Positions 18,475 to 28,166 are shown, counted from the first letter of the stretch. The stretch is 60,310 nt of DNA from Cohaesibacter sp. (GCA_025800105.1 JAOXSG010000102.1:1-60310), one strand, 5' to 3'. Numbers and translations are program-made. Notes: generated from the sequence alone by a model not told the origin.

Positions 18475-18861
18475 TCACCCCTGATTGCGCATCGCTTCCA
18501 AGGCAGAGGGGTCAACTGGCGTCAAGGCAACAGAATCTCCACAGCCGCAGGCCGATGATTGATTTGGATTATTGAAGGTAAAACCGGATCGGAATTTTGT
18601 GACTTCATAGCCCATTTCTGTGCCAAGCAAAAAGAGCACGGCTTTGGGGTCCACATAAACCCGCACGCCCTTATCCTCGACAACGTCATCCTTGGGATCG
18701 GGATCTGTGACCTTATCAAGCACATATTCCATACCAGCACAGCCGCCATTTTTCACGCCCACGCGCACGCCCTGCAAAGCATCGCCCGATGCTTCAACAA
18801 GACCGCGAATACGCTGTGCTGCTTCATCTGTAATGGAGAGAACCTGAAAGCGCCCAACCAT
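18475..18861 (-). CDS. sufA: A-type Fe-S carrier SufA/IscA
   Basis: SufA receives Fe-S clusters from SufBCD and passes them to target enzymes. The 128-residue product has the three conserved cysteines, Cys41 (NGGCAGMEY) and Cys105/Cys107 (SSACGCGDS). It is the last gene of the suf operon, 86 bases after the sufT-like gene, and ends at a bidirectional terminator. The start is the ATG at 18861; no fusion or truncation is seen. Confidence 0.94.
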   Translation of the reverse strand: MVGRFQVLSITDEAAQRIRGLVEASGDALQGVRVGVKNGGCAGMEYVLDKVTDPDPKDDVVEDKGVRVYVDPKAVLFLLGTEMGYEVTKFRSGFTFNNPNQSSACGCGDSVALTPVDPSALEAMRNQG

Positions 18862-18947
18862 ATAATTGTCCTTCCTTCACAATCCGACCATGACAAAAGG
18901 CCTATCAGCCCGCCAATCAAGGCTCGTCCTATAAAAGCAATATGGGG

Positions 18948-19337
18948 TCAGTACCAGTTAATCGCAACCTTGGCTTCTTCTGACATCCGATCCGGTGTCC
19001 ATGGCGGATCAAACACCATATTGACGGTCACCAATCCAACACCATCGACAGAGCTGACGGCATTTTCTACCCAACCCGGCATTTCACCCGCAACCGGGCA
19101 TCCGGGTGCAGTTAGCGTCATATCGACTTCCACATTGCGATCGTCATCAATATCAACCCGATAAATCAGACCAATCTCATAGATGTCAGAGGGAATTTCA
19201 GGATCATAAACCGTTTTCAAAGCTGCAATGATATCCTGTGTCAAACGCTCCAATTCTTCAGGAGCCAGATTGGAACCAGGCTCCATTGCCGGAACATTGG
19301 GTTCGATCTCTTCCATATTTGAGCTCATCTCACTCAT
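18948..19337 (-). CDS. sufT: SUF-associated MIP18 (DUF59) protein
   Basis: A DUF59/MIP18 family Fe-S maturation factor. The domain has VYDPEIPSDIYEIGLIY, then LTAPGCPVAGEMP with the conserved cysteine, and the C-terminal VFDPPWTPDRMSEEA that is shared by SufT/PaaD-type proteins. A Glu-rich N-terminal extension of about 30 residues precedes it. I placed the start at the ATG at 19337 (MSEMSSNMEE, 129 residues); an upstream TTG at 19352 is less likely. It lies between sufS and sufA in the operon, the usual alphaproteobacterial position. Confidence 0.93.
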   Translation of the reverse strand: MSEMSSNMEEIEPNVPAMEPGSNLAPEELERLTQDIIAALKTVYDPEIPSDIYEIGLIYRVDIDDDRNVEVDMTLTAPGCPVAGEMPGWVENAVSSVDGVGLVTVNMVFDPPWTPDRMSEEAKVAINWY

Positions 19338-19427
19338 ATCATACTCTTTCAAACCAGATTAGAAGGGTAGCATAGCATAAACCCATTCCAATCCATACAA
19401 CCCGTAACGCCCTTGCTTTAAAAGCAT

Positions 19428-20681
19428 CTAGGCAAAAAAGTCTTGCGCCTTCAGCAAGGCCTCGGCCAGCCGGTCAATTTCTTCCACTGTGTTATACATG
19501 CCAAAAGAGGCACGACAGGTAGAGGTCACGCCAAAGCGCTGCAACAAAGGTTGCGCACAATGGGTTCCGGCCCGAACGGCCACGCCAGAGCGATCAATCA
19601 CCATTGAAATATCATGGGCATGAACCCCTTCAATTTCAAAGGATACAATCGCCCCTTTTTGACGTGCATTGCCGATAATGCGCAAACTGTTGATCTGACC
19701 CAGCCGCTCATGAGCATAGGCGCGCAATGTCTCTTCATGCATCGCAATCCGATCGCGGCCTATTTTCTCCATATAATCAAGCGCCGCACCCAGCCCAATT
19801 GCCTGAACAATTGGCGGTGTGCCAGCTTCAAATTTATGCGGAGCAGTGCCATAGGTGACGCCATCAACCGTCACATCCTTGATCATCTCCCCGCCCCCCA
19901 TATAGGGCGGCATGGCATCCAGAAGCTCGGCCTTGGCATAGAGCACACCGATGCCAGAAGGGCCATATAATTTGTGTCCCGTCATGACAAAGAAATCTGC
20001 ATCCAGATCCTTCACATCAATGGGCATGTGGACCGCGCTCTGACTGCCATCAATCAAGACCTTGATGCCGCGCTCATGAGCTTTGGCAATCACCTCTTTG
20101 ACCGGCACGATGGTGCCCAAAGCATTGGACATATGCGTGATGGCAATCAGTTTGGTGCGCTCTGATAAAAGCGCCTCAAACTCTTCCATCAGAAAATTTC
20201 CATCTTCATCGACGGGCGCCCATTTGATCACGACGCCGGAACGTTCGCGAAAATAATTCCATGGCACGATATTGGAATGATGCTCCATGATGGAGAGGAT
20301 GATCTCGTCCCCTTCCTCCAGCACCATACCGCCATAGGAAGACGCCACCAGATTGATAGCTTCGGTGGAGGAGCGCGTGAAAATCACATTATCAACGCTT
20401 GGTGCATTCAAAAAGCGGCGAACCTTTTCTCGTGCAGCCTCAAAGCGATCTGTTGCTGTGTTGGACAGATAATGCAGACCGCGATGCACATTGGCATATT
20501 CATGGCTATAGCAATGGCCAATCGCATCAATCACAGCCTGCGGCTTTTGAGCAGAGGCGCCATTATCGAGATAGACCAGAGGCTTGCCATAAACCTCGCG
20601 GGACAAAATCGGAAAATCTGCCCGAATTGCCTCAACATCATACGCGCCTTGCGCAGCCAATGCACCGGAATGCTCATTCAT
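19428..20681 (-). CDS. sufS: Cysteine desulfurase SufS
   Basis: A group II PLP enzyme that takes sulfur from cysteine for Fe-S assembly. At 417 residues, it has the PLP lysine Lys237 (TGHKLYGPSG) and the catalytic Cys375 in the short RAGTHCAQPLL loop typical of SufS, which normally needs a SufE partner. No sufE is present in the window. It lies downstream of sufD in the operon with 81 bases between them. The start is the ATG at 20681. Confidence 0.96.
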   Translation of the reverse strand: MNEHSGALAAQGAYDVEAIRADFPILSREVYGKPLVYLDNGASAQKPQAVIDAIGHCYSHEYANVHRGLHYLSNTATDRFEAAREKVRRFLNAPSVDNVIFTRSSTEAINLVASSYGGMVLEEGDEIILSIMEHHSNIVPWNYFRERSGVVIKWAPVDEDGNFLMEEFEALLSERTKLIAITHMSNALGTIVPVKEVIAKAHERGIKVLIDGSQSAVHMPIDVKDLDADFFVMTGHKLYGPSGIGVLYAKAELLDAMPPYMGGGEMIKDVTVDGVTYGTAPHKFEAGTPPIVQAIGLGAALDYMEKIGRDRIAMHEETLRAYAHERLGQINSLRIIGNARQKGAIVSFEIEGVHAHDISMVIDRSGVAVRAGTHCAQPLLQRFGVTSTCRASFGMYNTVEEIDRLAEALLKAQDFFA

Positions 20682-20762
20682 CGCATCATGTCCTTCAATC
20701 CATGCCTTTTAAGGCAATTTCAAAGGGCAGCAAAAGCACCGCCCCTTGAATGCAAGACCCTA

Positions 20763-22067
20763 TCAGTGATCCAGACCAAGCCAGTCGGCAATAAAGCCTT
20801 CCAGCGCTTCGACCACTGCGTCATTGGAAACATGCTCAACCGCTTCAGCCAGGAAGGCCAAGACCAACATTTTCTTAGCCTTATCGAGCGGAATACCACG
20901 CGCACGCAAATAGAAGAGCAAATCTTCGTCCAATTCGCCGCAAGTCGCACCATGGGCGCATTGCACATCATCGGCAAAAATTTCCAGCTCAGGCTTGTTG
21001 AAGAAGGCAGCATCCTCGCTCAACAGCAAGGCTTGGCTCATCATCTGGCCATCGGTTTTCTGGGCTGGCTGCCGCACAAAAATCTTGCCCTGAAAAACGC
21101 CCTGCGCCTTATCATCCATTACCGTGCGATATTGCTCTTTGGAATTGCAATTGGGCACAGCATGGTCCACCAGCAAGGTCTGGTCGCTATGCTGGTTGCG
21201 GCCAATGATGGTCGCCCCGAACAATTCTGCATCGCTATATTCACCGGTAAATTTCACAAAGGCCGTGTTGCGGGTAAATTGCCCACCAGTGGACATGGTG
21301 AAATGCTCAAAATGGGATTTCTCCCCCAAAATGGCCGTGGTTGACCCCAGATGCAGCGCATTCACGCCCTCTGACAACAGACGGGAGACCGACAGGCTTG
21401 CACCATCCGCAATGCGAAAATCAATGGCTTCATTGACCTGATAGGCCTGCTCATCCCCGACAAATGTCTCAAGAATGAAGGCTTTGGCATTCTTGCCAAC
21501 GCTCACCCGGTTGCGCGTGGTGGCCATTCCGCCACCAATCATCAAAGATAGAATCTCGATTGGACGCTCAAGCTCAACACCATCGGCAACATCAATGATC
21601 ACACCATCTTGCAACAGCGCCGTATTGAGCGTCAAAGCGCGATCGCCCTTGGCAATTTCCAGCTCATCCAGAACAAAGGCACCCTCTTCCAAGGCTTTGG
21701 AAACAGGGGTCAAGCTCACCTTACCCTGCAAGGCATCCAGATCGGACAAATCCGCCCGAAAGACGCCATTGACCAGAACCAGACGGTCACAATCCAGCCC
21801 ACGCAAACGCGGCACCACCGCCATTTGTTTGCTGATCTCATCGGCACTGACCTCGCCCGCCAAGGACAAGTCCTTTGGCATCACCCGTTTGAGATCGGAA
21901 TATTTCCATTCCTCAACACGACGATTGGGCAAGCCTTCTGAGCGAAATTTTTCAACAGCATCGGCTCGCACCGAAGCAAAATCCTTGCCCGGCAATGCAG
22001 CTTGCGCCCCATCCAAAAGCGCTGCCAGCGCTTCTTCCGACGGGGTCTTTACGACAGTCAAAGTCAT
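20763..22067 (-). CDS. sufD: Fe-S assembly scaffold component SufD
   Basis: SufD partners SufB and SufC in the SufBC2D scaffold. The 434-residue product has the right-handed beta-helix core (TTAILGEKSHFEHFT region) and the C-terminal helices with CAHGATCGELDEDLLFYLRARG, shared with SufB but with the SufD form KPELEIFADDVQCAHG. It is immediately downstream of sufC (20 bases). The start is the ATG at 22067, preceded by AAGGAGA. Confidence 0.96.
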   Translation of the reverse strand: MTLTVVKTPSEEALAALLDGAQAALPGKDFASVRADAVEKFRSEGLPNRRVEEWKYSDLKRVMPKDLSLAGEVSADEISKQMAVVPRLRGLDCDRLVLVNGVFRADLSDLDALQGKVSLTPVSKALEEGAFVLDELEIAKGDRALTLNTALLQDGVIIDVADGVELERPIEILSLMIGGGMATTRNRVSVGKNAKAFILETFVGDEQAYQVNEAIDFRIADGASLSVSRLLSEGVNALHLGSTTAILGEKSHFEHFTMSTGGQFTRNTAFVKFTGEYSDAELFGATIIGRNQHSDQTLLVDHAVPNCNSKEQYRTVMDDKAQGVFQGKIFVRQPAQKTDGQMMSQALLLSEDAAFFNKPELEIFADDVQCAHGATCGELDEDLLFYLRARGIPLDKAKKMLVLAFLAEAVEHVSNDAVVEALEGFIADWLGLDH

Positions 22068-22087
22068 CGCAAATCTCCTTGTCGGCT

Positions 22088-22840
22088 TTACGCCGCAGCT
22101 CCGCCAGTATAATCGGCATAGCCTTTTTCTTCCAGCTCAAGCGCCAGATCCTTATCACCGCTCTTCACAATGCGGCCCTGATACATCACATGCACCACAT
22201 CCGGTACGATATAATCGAGCAAGCGCTGATAATGGGTGATGATAAGCATGGAGCGCTCTTCAGAGCGTAGCGCATTCACACCTTCAGAGACGATGCGCAG
22301 GGCATCAATATCAAGGCCGGAATCAGTCTCATCCAACACACAGAATTTTGGCTCCAACAAAGCCATCTGCAAAATCTCGTTGCGCTTTTTCTCGCCACCG
22401 GAAAAGCCGACATTGAGCGGACGACGCAACATTTCCTGCGTGACATTGAGCTTGGCAGACAATTCCTTGACGCGCTTCATGAAATCAGGGGTTTTCAGCT
22501 CTGGCTCACCGCGTGTCTGGCGCTGGGCATTCAATGCGGTTTTCAGGAAGGTCATATTGGCAACACCGGGAATTTCAATCGGATATTGCATCGCTAGAAA
22601 CATGCCGACAGCGGCACGCTCTTCCGGCTCCATCTCCAACACATCCTCACCAAAGAACAGAATTTCTCCTTCGGTGATTTCATAATCATCCTTGCCCGCC
22701 AAAACATAGGACAAAGTGGATTTACCAGAGCCATTTGGCCCCATAATGGCATGCACTTCGCCAGCTTTGATGGTCAGATCAATACCACGAAGGATTTTGT
22801 TGCCTTCCACCTCGGCATGAAGATTTTTAATTTCGAGCAT
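22088..22840 (-). CDS. sufC: Fe-S assembly ATPase SufC
   Basis: A soluble ABC-type ATPase that drives cluster assembly on SufBD. The 250-residue product has Walker [10 protein letters not shown] (34-42), ABC signature FSGGE (146-150) and Walker [12 protein letters not shown]. The ETDSGLD wording is diagnostic for SufC. The start ATG at 22840 follows AAGGAGACAAG. It lies 83 bases after sufB and 20 bases before sufD. Confidence 0.97.
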   Translation of the reverse strand: MLEIKNLHAEVEGNKILRGIDLTIKAGEVHAIMGPNGSGKSTLSYVLAGKDDYEITEGEILFFGEDVLEMEPEERAAVGMFLAMQYPIEIPGVANMTFLKTALNAQRQTRGEPELKTPDFMKRVKELSAKLNVTQEMLRRPLNVGFSGGEKKRNEILQMALLEPKFCVLDETDSGLDIDALRIVSEGVNALRSEERSMLIITHYQRLLDYIVPDVVHVMYQGRIVKSGDKDLALELEEKGYADYTGGAAA

Positions 22841-22923
22841 TCTCTTGTCTCCTTGCGCAGCTATTGATCAGCGCGCAATGCTGTAACTTTAAAAGGGTCA
22901 GGCTGATAAAGCAGGTGCAGCGC

Positions 22924-24408
22924 TTAGCCGACACTGCCTTCCAGCGAAATATTGATCAGTTTCTGTGCCTCAACAGCAAATTCCATGGGAAGCTGCTGAA
23001 TGACATCTTTCACAAAGCCATTGACGATCAGGGCCACAGCCTCTTCTTCGCCAATGCCACGCGCCCGACAATAGAACATCTGGTCATCTGAAATTTTTGA
23101 GGTCGTCGCCTCATGTTCAAAGACGGCAGAGGCATTCTTGCTTTCGATATAAGGCACCGTATGCGCGCCGCACTGATCCCCAATCAACAAACTGTCACAT
23201 TGGGTAAAGTTACGGGCATGAGAGGCTTTTTTGTGTGCTGACACCAAACCGCGATAGGTATTTTCCGAGCGACCTGCGGAAATCCCTTTTGAGATAATGC
23301 GACTGGACGTATTCTTGCCCAGATGGATCATCTTGGTTCCGCTATCGATTTGCTGACGGCCATTGGAAATGGCGATGGAATAAAATTCCCCGACACTATT
23401 CTCGCCGCGCAAGATACAGCTTGGATATTTCCAGGTAATGGCAGAGCCGGTTTCAACCTGTGTCCAGGAGATTTTGGCATTCTTTTCACGGCAATCGCCA
23501 CGCTTGGTGACGAAATTGTAAATCCCGCCCTTGCCTTCACTATCGCCCGGATACCAGTTCTGAACGGTGGAATATTTGATCTCGGCATCTTCCAGAGCCA
23601 CCAGCTCAACAACAGCGGCGTGAAGCTGGTTTTCATCACGCTGCGGCGCTGTACAGCCTTCCAGATAGGAGACATAGGACCCCTTGTCGGCAATGATCAG
23701 CGTGCGTTCAAACTGGCCTGTATTTTGCTCATTGATACGGAAATAGGTTGACAATTCCATCGGGCAGCGCACGCCTTCGGGAATGTAAACAAAGGATCCG
23801 TCGGTAAAGACCGCGCTGTTCAGCGTTGCGTAGAAATTGTCTGTCACCGGCACAACAGAGCCTAAATATTTCTGCACCAGTTCTGGATATTCCTTCACCG
23901 CTTCAGAAATCGGACAGAAAATCACCCCTGCCTTTTTCAGCTCTTCCTTAAAGGTTGTGGCAACGGAGACGGAATCAAACACCGCATCCACGGCAACCTT
24001 GGTATGCACCCGGTTTTCCTCGGAAACACCGGCCAGAATTTCCTGCTCTTGCAACGGAATACCGAGCTTTTCATAGGTGCGCAAAAGCTCTGGATCCACC
24101 TCATCCAGACTTTTCAGCCCTTCGGTATTTTTGGGGGCGGCATAATAATAGAGATCCTGAAAATCAATTTCAGGATAATTCACCCGTGCCCAACTTGGCT
24201 CTTGCATGGTTTGCCAACGCTTATAGGCATCAAGCCGCCAATCCAGCATCCATTGCGGCTCATCTTTCTTGGCAGAGATAAACCGAATGATGTCCTCATT
24301 GAGGCCTTTGGGAGCTTTGTCTGTCTCGATATCGGTAACAAAGCCATATTTGTACTGGTCGACGTCAATCTCGCGTACCTGATCAACGGTTTCCTTAACA
24401 GCAGCCAT
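22924..24408 (-). CDS. sufB: Fe-S assembly scaffold SufB
   Basis: SufB is the scaffold on which the nascent cluster is built. The 494-residue product has the family signatures: [67 protein letters not shown] and the C-terminal [13 protein letters not shown]. The cysteine in EGCTAP corresponds to the conserved cluster-related Cys. Two hairpins lie in the 255-base gap between the desulfurase gene and sufB, which may affect differential expression. The start is the ATG at 24408. Confidence 0.97.
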   Translation of the reverse strand: MAAVKETVDQVREIDVDQYKYGFVTDIETDKAPKGLNEDIIRFISAKKDEPQWMLDWRLDAYKRWQTMQEPSWARVNYPEIDFQDLYYYAAPKNTEGLKSLDEVDPELLRTYEKLGIPLQEQEILAGVSEENRVHTKVAVDAVFDSVSVATTFKEELKKAGVIFCPISEAVKEYPELVQKYLGSVVPVTDNFYATLNSAVFTDGSFVYIPEGVRCPMELSTYFRINEQNTGQFERTLIIADKGSYVSYLEGCTAPQRDENQLHAAVVELVALEDAEIKYSTVQNWYPGDSEGKGGIYNFVTKRGDCREKNAKISWTQVETGSAITWKYPSCILRGENSVGEFYSIAISNGRQQIDSGTKMIHLGKNTSSRIISKGISAGRSENTYRGLVSAHKKASHARNFTQCDSLLIGDQCGAHTVPYIESKNASAVFEHEATTSKISDDQMFYCRARGIGEEEAVALIVNGFVKDVIQQLPMEFAVEAQKLINISLEGSVG

Positions 24409-24468
24409 CTGCTACTCCATCCTGAGCGGTTTGAAAGACCGCAGGTCCATAAACTGCTTCATCGCAGT

Positions 24469-24488
24469 CTGACAAATGACTTTGTCAG
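24469..24488. repeat. 8-bp hairpin just upstream of sufB
   Basis: CTGACAAA (24469-24476), a 4-base loop and TTTGTCAG (24481-24488) form a perfect hairpin 60-80 bases before the sufB ATG. No T-run follows on the minus strand. Confidence 0.55.
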
Positions 24489-24490
24489 TT

Positions 24491-24545
24491 GGCTGAAACC
24501 GTCCCGAAATGCCCGATTGCAGGGATAAAGCATTTCTTTTCAGCC
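24491..24545. repeat. Nested hairpin in the desulfurase-sufB gap
   Basis: Outer arms GGCTGAAA (24491-24498) and TTTCAGCC (24538-24545) enclose inner arms GAAATGC (24506-24512) and GCATTTC (24530-24536). Together with the adjacent 24469-24488 hairpin this makes a structured intercistronic region in the suf mRNA. Confidence 0.5.
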
Positions 24546-24663
24546 AAATGCCGCGTGCAAATCTCATTCACATTCGCGACACACCCTCTGGTGCCATCCT
24601 GTTGATCCGACAAAATGGCAATAAACTGATTATTGGCATCATATAGGAGGCGCAAAGCCCCTT

Positions 24664-25863
24664 TCACAATGCCAAACCCAGCTTTTTCGAATGTTTGGCA
24701 CAAATTTTCTCCAAAACATTCAGTAATTTCTCAATGTCAGCCGCCTCACTGGCCCAGCCCAGACTGACCCGAACCGCAGCCCCGGCAAGCTCTGCGTCAA
24801 AGCCCATGGCGGTCAGCACATGAGAGGCCGAAACCTTGCCAGATGAGCAAGCAGAGCCGGAACTGACCGCAATGCCTGCCAAATCCAGCTGAATGAGCAT
24901 GGTCTCCGCCCGCATCCCGGCAATGGCAAACTGACAGCAACTCTCGATCCGCTGTGCGCCTTTGCCAAAAATCACCGCATCCGGGGCAATATCCATCAAG
25001 CCTTGCTCAAAGCGATCGCGCAAAGCGCCAAGGCGTTGCATTTCACCGCTTACATCGGCCCCTTGCTGATCTTTGCCATCGCAAAGTTGCAGATAGGCCA
25101 AATCTGCCGCCACACCAAAACCGACAATGGCCTGAACATCTTCTGTCCCAGCCCGATTGCGGTTTTCCTGAGGTCCACCTGTGATCAAAGGTGCCGGTTC
25201 AAGCCCTTCTCGCGCCATAATCAGCGCCCCAATGCCTTTGGGGCCGCCCAATTTGTGCGACGATAGCGCCATGGATGTGCATCCGATCTGACCAATATCA
25301 AGCGCAAGACGGCCTGCCGCCTGCACAGCATCAATATGGCAATAGGCGTCATAGTCTCTCGCCAAGGCGGCGATATCCGCAATTGGCTGCACGACCCCGG
25401 TTTCGCTATTGACCGCCATAACGGCAATCATCGGCACCCCTTGGCTTTGATCATGCTGCGCCAGCAAGGCCCGCAGGGCAGATAGATCAACCACACCCTT
25501 GTCATCCACCGCAATGGCGCTCATCTGATCTGCTGCAAACCGGCCACCGGACAAAATAGAGGGATGCTCCACCGCACTATGATAGAGATGGGATGCCGGT
25601 TTTGCTTCGTAATCCCATTTCATATCAGGCGTTAAGGCCTGCATATTGGCCTCGGTTGCACCAGAGGTAAAAATCACCGATCCAACAGGGGCTGCAACCA
25701 GTCGCGCCACTTGCGCCCGCGCCCGCTCAATTGCCGCCCGCGCCTCTCGTCCCTCGCTATGAATGGAGGACGCATTGCCTCCAAGATCCATAGCCCTGAT
25801 CAGGGCCTCTCGCACTTGGGGCCGCAGCGGAGCAGTCGCGTTATAATCGAGATAATGTCTCAC
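24664..25863 (-). CDS. iscS: IscS/NifS-like cysteine desulfurase, first gene of the suf operon
   Basis: A group I cysteine desulfurase, distinct from SufS downstream. The 399-residue product has the PLP lysine Lys204 (SSHKLGGPKG) and catalytic Cys339 in the long flexible loop SSGSACSSGKVSASHVL, as in IscS/NifS. The start appears to be GTG at 25863, four bases after AAGGGA, giving MRHYLDYNATAPLRP. It heads the operon desulfurase-sufB-sufC-sufD-sufS-sufT-sufA, a layout I know from Hyphomicrobiales. Upstream lies an Irr-type palindrome, so transcription is probably iron-controlled. Confidence 0.93.
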   Translation of the reverse strand: MRHYLDYNATAPLRPQVREALIRAMDLGGNASSIHSEGREARAAIERARAQVARLVAAPVGSVIFTSGATEANMQALTPDMKWDYEAKPASHLYHSAVEHPSILSGGRFAADQMSAIAVDDKGVVDLSALRALLAQHDQSQGVPMIAVMAVNSETGVVQPIADIAALARDYDAYCHIDAVQAAGRLALDIGQIGCTSMALSSHKLGGPKGIGALIMAREGLEPAPLITGGPQENRNRAGTEDVQAIVGFGVAADLAYLQLCDGKDQQGADVSGEMQRLGALRDRFEQGLMDIAPDAVIFGKGAQRIESCCQFAIAGMRAETMLIQLDLAGIAVSSGSACSSGKVSASHVLTAMGFDAELAGAAVRVSLGWASEAADIEKLLNVLEKICAKHSKKLGLAL

Positions 25864-26027
25864 TTTATCCCTTGCCCTATTCTCACGTCTTAGCCTGCCA
25901 TTTCTGCATCCTTTTAACCAAGGAACAGAAAGATATGCGATTTATTGACGGTAAAGATCCCAAAAGACTTGTAATTTCCCCATTTCTTTATGCTATGAAG
26001 GAGCTGAGAAATGGATCCTGCCAGTTC

Positions 26028-26050
26028 CAATTTGGAATTATTCTAAATTG
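26028..26050. promoter_or_regulatory. Probable iron control element (Irr/ICE box) between suf operon and hydrolase gene
   Basis: Ten-base arms (26028-26037 and 26041-26050, one mismatch) around a 3-base spacer. The core TTTGGAA-TTA-TTCTAAA (26031-26047) closely matches the TTTAGAA-N3-TTCTAAA element bound by the Fur-family regulator Irr, which is known from comparative genomics to control suf operons in Hyphomicrobiales. It lies about 170 bases upstream of the desulfurase gene and 130 upstream of the divergent hydrolase gene. Confidence 0.65.
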
Positions 26051-26059
26051 AAGCTAGTG

Positions 26060-26082
26060 AACTTGTCTTTTTAAGTCAAGTT
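26060..26082. promoter_or_regulatory. Second palindrome upstream of the suf operon
   Basis: AACTTGTCTT (26060-26069) and AAGTCAAGTT (26073-26082), one mismatch, around TTT. The layout matches the neighbouring ICE box and the centres are 32 bp apart. On the minus strand it contains TTGACT, which could be a -35 element. The binding factor is not recognised. Confidence 0.45.
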
Positions 26083-26179
26083 AAACACCAGCCGATATAC
26101 CCAAAAACACGTAAATTTGGTGATATTGGTGGCAAGATTGTGATTGGAACATTGATAACAGGAGAGGATCAGGCACCCT

Positions 26180-26884
26180 ATGCCAGAGGTGATCTTCAAC
26201 GGCCCCGCCGGGCGCTTGGAAGGCCGGCTTCATCCGTCCAAAAACCGCAAAGCCCCTATTGCTCTCATTCTGCATCCTCATCCCCGCTTTGGCGGCACGA
26301 TGAATAATGAGATCATCTACCATCTTTATTACATGTATGCGCGGCGTGGATTCACGGTTTTGCGCTTCAATTTCCGTGGTGTTGGCCGGTCACAAGGTCA
26401 GTTTGACCATGGTGTGGGCGAATTATCGGACGCAGCTGCGGCGCTGGATTGGGTCCAGACCATCCATTCAGAAGCCCCCGGTGTCTGGATTGCCGGTTTC
26501 TCCTTTGGTGCCTGGATCGGTATGCAATTGCTTATGCGCCGCCCAGAGGTAGAGGGCTTCATCTCCATTGCCCCGCCTGCCAATCTCTATGATTTCTCTT
26601 TCCTTGCCCCTTGCCCGTCTTCTGGTCTGATCACCCATGGCGGCATGGATAAAGTTGTGCCTCACAAGGATGTTCAGGCTTTGGTTGACAAGCTGAAAAC
26701 CCAGAAAGGCATTGTCATCGATCAGGAAATCATCCCCGGTGCCAACCATTTCTTCAAGGAAGAAACAGATCAGTTGATCAATGTTTGCGCCAATTATCTG
26801 GATCAGCGAATCGGCTTTGATTCGTCTCAGTTGCTTGATGTCAACGAAAGCGACGACAAAAGCGAAAACGCCATCCAGCTTTAA
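26180..26884 (+). CDS. Alpha/beta hydrolase
   Basis: A 234-residue cytoplasmic hydrolase with the oxyanion region HPHPRFGGTMNN, nucleophile Ser108 in GFSFG, an acid in HGGMDKVVP (near Asp157) and catalytic His190 in PGANHFF. The family (often annotated as dienelactone hydrolase-like or YMR210-like) includes esterases and thioesterases of unknown substrate. It is divergent from the suf operon and shares the intergenic region with the iron-type palindromes, so it may also be iron-responsive. It ends in a good terminator. Confidence 0.85.
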   Translation: MPEVIFNGPAGRLEGRLHPSKNRKAPIALILHPHPRFGGTMNNEIIYHLYYMYARRGFTVLRFNFRGVGRSQGQFDHGVGELSDAAAALDWVQTIHSEAPGVWIAGFSFGAWIGMQLLMRRPEVEGFISIAPPANLYDFSFLAPCPSSGLITHGGMDKVVPHKDVQALVDKLKTQKGIVIDQEIIPGANHFFKEETDQLINVCANYLDQRIGFDSSQLLDVNESDDKSENAIQL

Positions 26885-26906
26885 TCATCATCATCTGTTC
26901 AAAGAC

Positions 26907-26939
26907 AAACCGCCCGCTTCAAAGAGTGGGCGGTTTTTT
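26907..26939 (+). terminator. Rho-independent terminator of the hydrolase gene
   Basis: AAACCGCCC (26907-26915) pairs with GGGCGGTTT (26928-26936) and is followed by T residues up to 26939. Confidence 0.85.
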
Positions 26940-27026
26940 ATGGCGCACAAAAATCAAACGGCTCCATGTCACCCCAAAAGCCCACTTTTGAGGCCTCGCT
27001 TTTGAGACAGTGTGTCAAATCAGTCT

Positions 27027-28166
27027 CTATCCAACCAAAACGCCGCCGCTCATTGGCTCCCTGACCCCTGTGGTGCCGGGAAAGGTTAAGGGCAGATTTC
27101 GCAAGGATCGCACGGCGAGATAGGCAAAAGCTTGGGCTTCCATCGCATCGCCATCAAAGCCCAAATCATCGGCTCGCTTCACCTCACACTCCAAGGCCCC
27201 TTGCAGCTGGCCAACCATGACCGGATTATGCTGCCCACCGCCGCAGACCACCAAGGCTCGGGCCTGTTGGCCTTTGATTTGTTCCATTTGCTCTATGCCA
27301 AGACAAATTGTCTCGACCGTGAAAGCCGTCAGCGTCGCCACGGCATCCTCTATACTGTGATTGTCAACAAGAGAGACATCAAAAGCATTGCGGTCGAGGG
27401 ATTTTGGGGCCAGTTTTTGAAAATAGGGATTGCCTATCAAGCCAACCAAAGCCAGAAAGTCCACCTGCCCTGCCATGGCAATCCGTCCGCCTTCATCCAT
27501 GTCTTTGCCAAGCTTGCTGCGCACCAAATCGTCAATCAGCGCATTTCCGGGGCCAGAATCAAACGCTGTGAGATCATCCTCTGCGCCAATCCATGTGATA
27601 TTGGACACCCCACCAATATTGACAAAAGCACAAGGGCTTGGAAGAGCCGCTTTGCAGGCCAAAAGCTGATGGAAAACCGGCACCAAAGGCGCTCCCTGCC
27701 CGCCATGCTCCATATCTTTGGCGCGCAAATCAAACATAACCGGACAATTGAGCGCTTCTGACAGCGCTTTGCCATCCCCCAATTGCACGGTTATTCCTGC
27801 TTGCGGCTCATGCCAAACCGTTTGGCCATGAAAGCCGATGATATCGGGCTGTAAATCCTGATCCAGCCCAGCCAAAAACTGTTTTGCAGCCTCACAATGG
27901 GCCTGTGTCACCATCTCTTGTGCATCAGCCAAAGGACCGGAACGGTCTTGACGGTCCGTCATGCCTTTGGCCACCTCCATGGCGCTTACCAGCTTTTGCT
28001 TTTGCACTTCATCATAGCCATGAAATCCACTGGCCAGCGCTTCGAACTGATCCTGACCATCTGTACGGATCAAGGCCAGATCAATTCCATCGCAAGAGGT
28101 GCCGCTCATCAGCCCCAAAGCCAGAATCGGTAAATTTTCCTCTGTAAAATGCGTTTTCTTCTGCAT
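27027..28166 (-). CDS. anmK: Anhydro-N-acetylmuramic acid kinase
   Basis: AnmK phosphorylates and opens 1,6-anhydro-MurNAc released during peptidoglycan recycling. The protein has the N-terminal ATP-binding GLMSGTSCDGID, the GFHGQTVWH and NIGGVSNITW segments and DSGPGNALIDD. From the ATG at 28166 (after a GGGA ribosome site) it is 379 residues, normal for the family. An upstream in-frame start would add 28 unrelated residues. It is divergent from tyrS, the usual partner of anmK in alphaproteobacteria. Confidence 0.95.
   Translation of the reverse strand: MQKKTHFTEENLPILALGLMSGTSCDGIDLALIRTDGQDQFEALASGFHGYDEVQKQKLVSAMEVAKGMTDRQDRSGPLADAQEMVTQAHCEAAKQFLAGLDQDLQPDIIGFHGQTVWHEPQAGITVQLGDGKALSEALNCPVMFDLRAKDMEHGGQGAPLVPVFHQLLACKAALPSPCAFVNIGGVSNITWIGAEDDLTAFDSGPGNALIDDLVRSKLGKDMDEGGRIAMAGQVDFLALVGLIGNPYFQKLAPKSLDRNAFDVSLVDNHSIEDAVATLTAFTVETICLGIEQMEQIKGQQARALVVCGGGQHNPVMVGQLQGALECEVKRADDLGFDGDAMEAQAFAYLAVRSLRNLPLTFPGTTGVREPMSGGVLVG

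Noticed and set aside
24485-24703. 72-codon frame between the desulfurase gene and sufB
   Set aside because: Overlaps the desulfurase 3' end and the hairpins, lacks a ribosome site I can support and resembles nothing; the gap is better explained as structured RNA.
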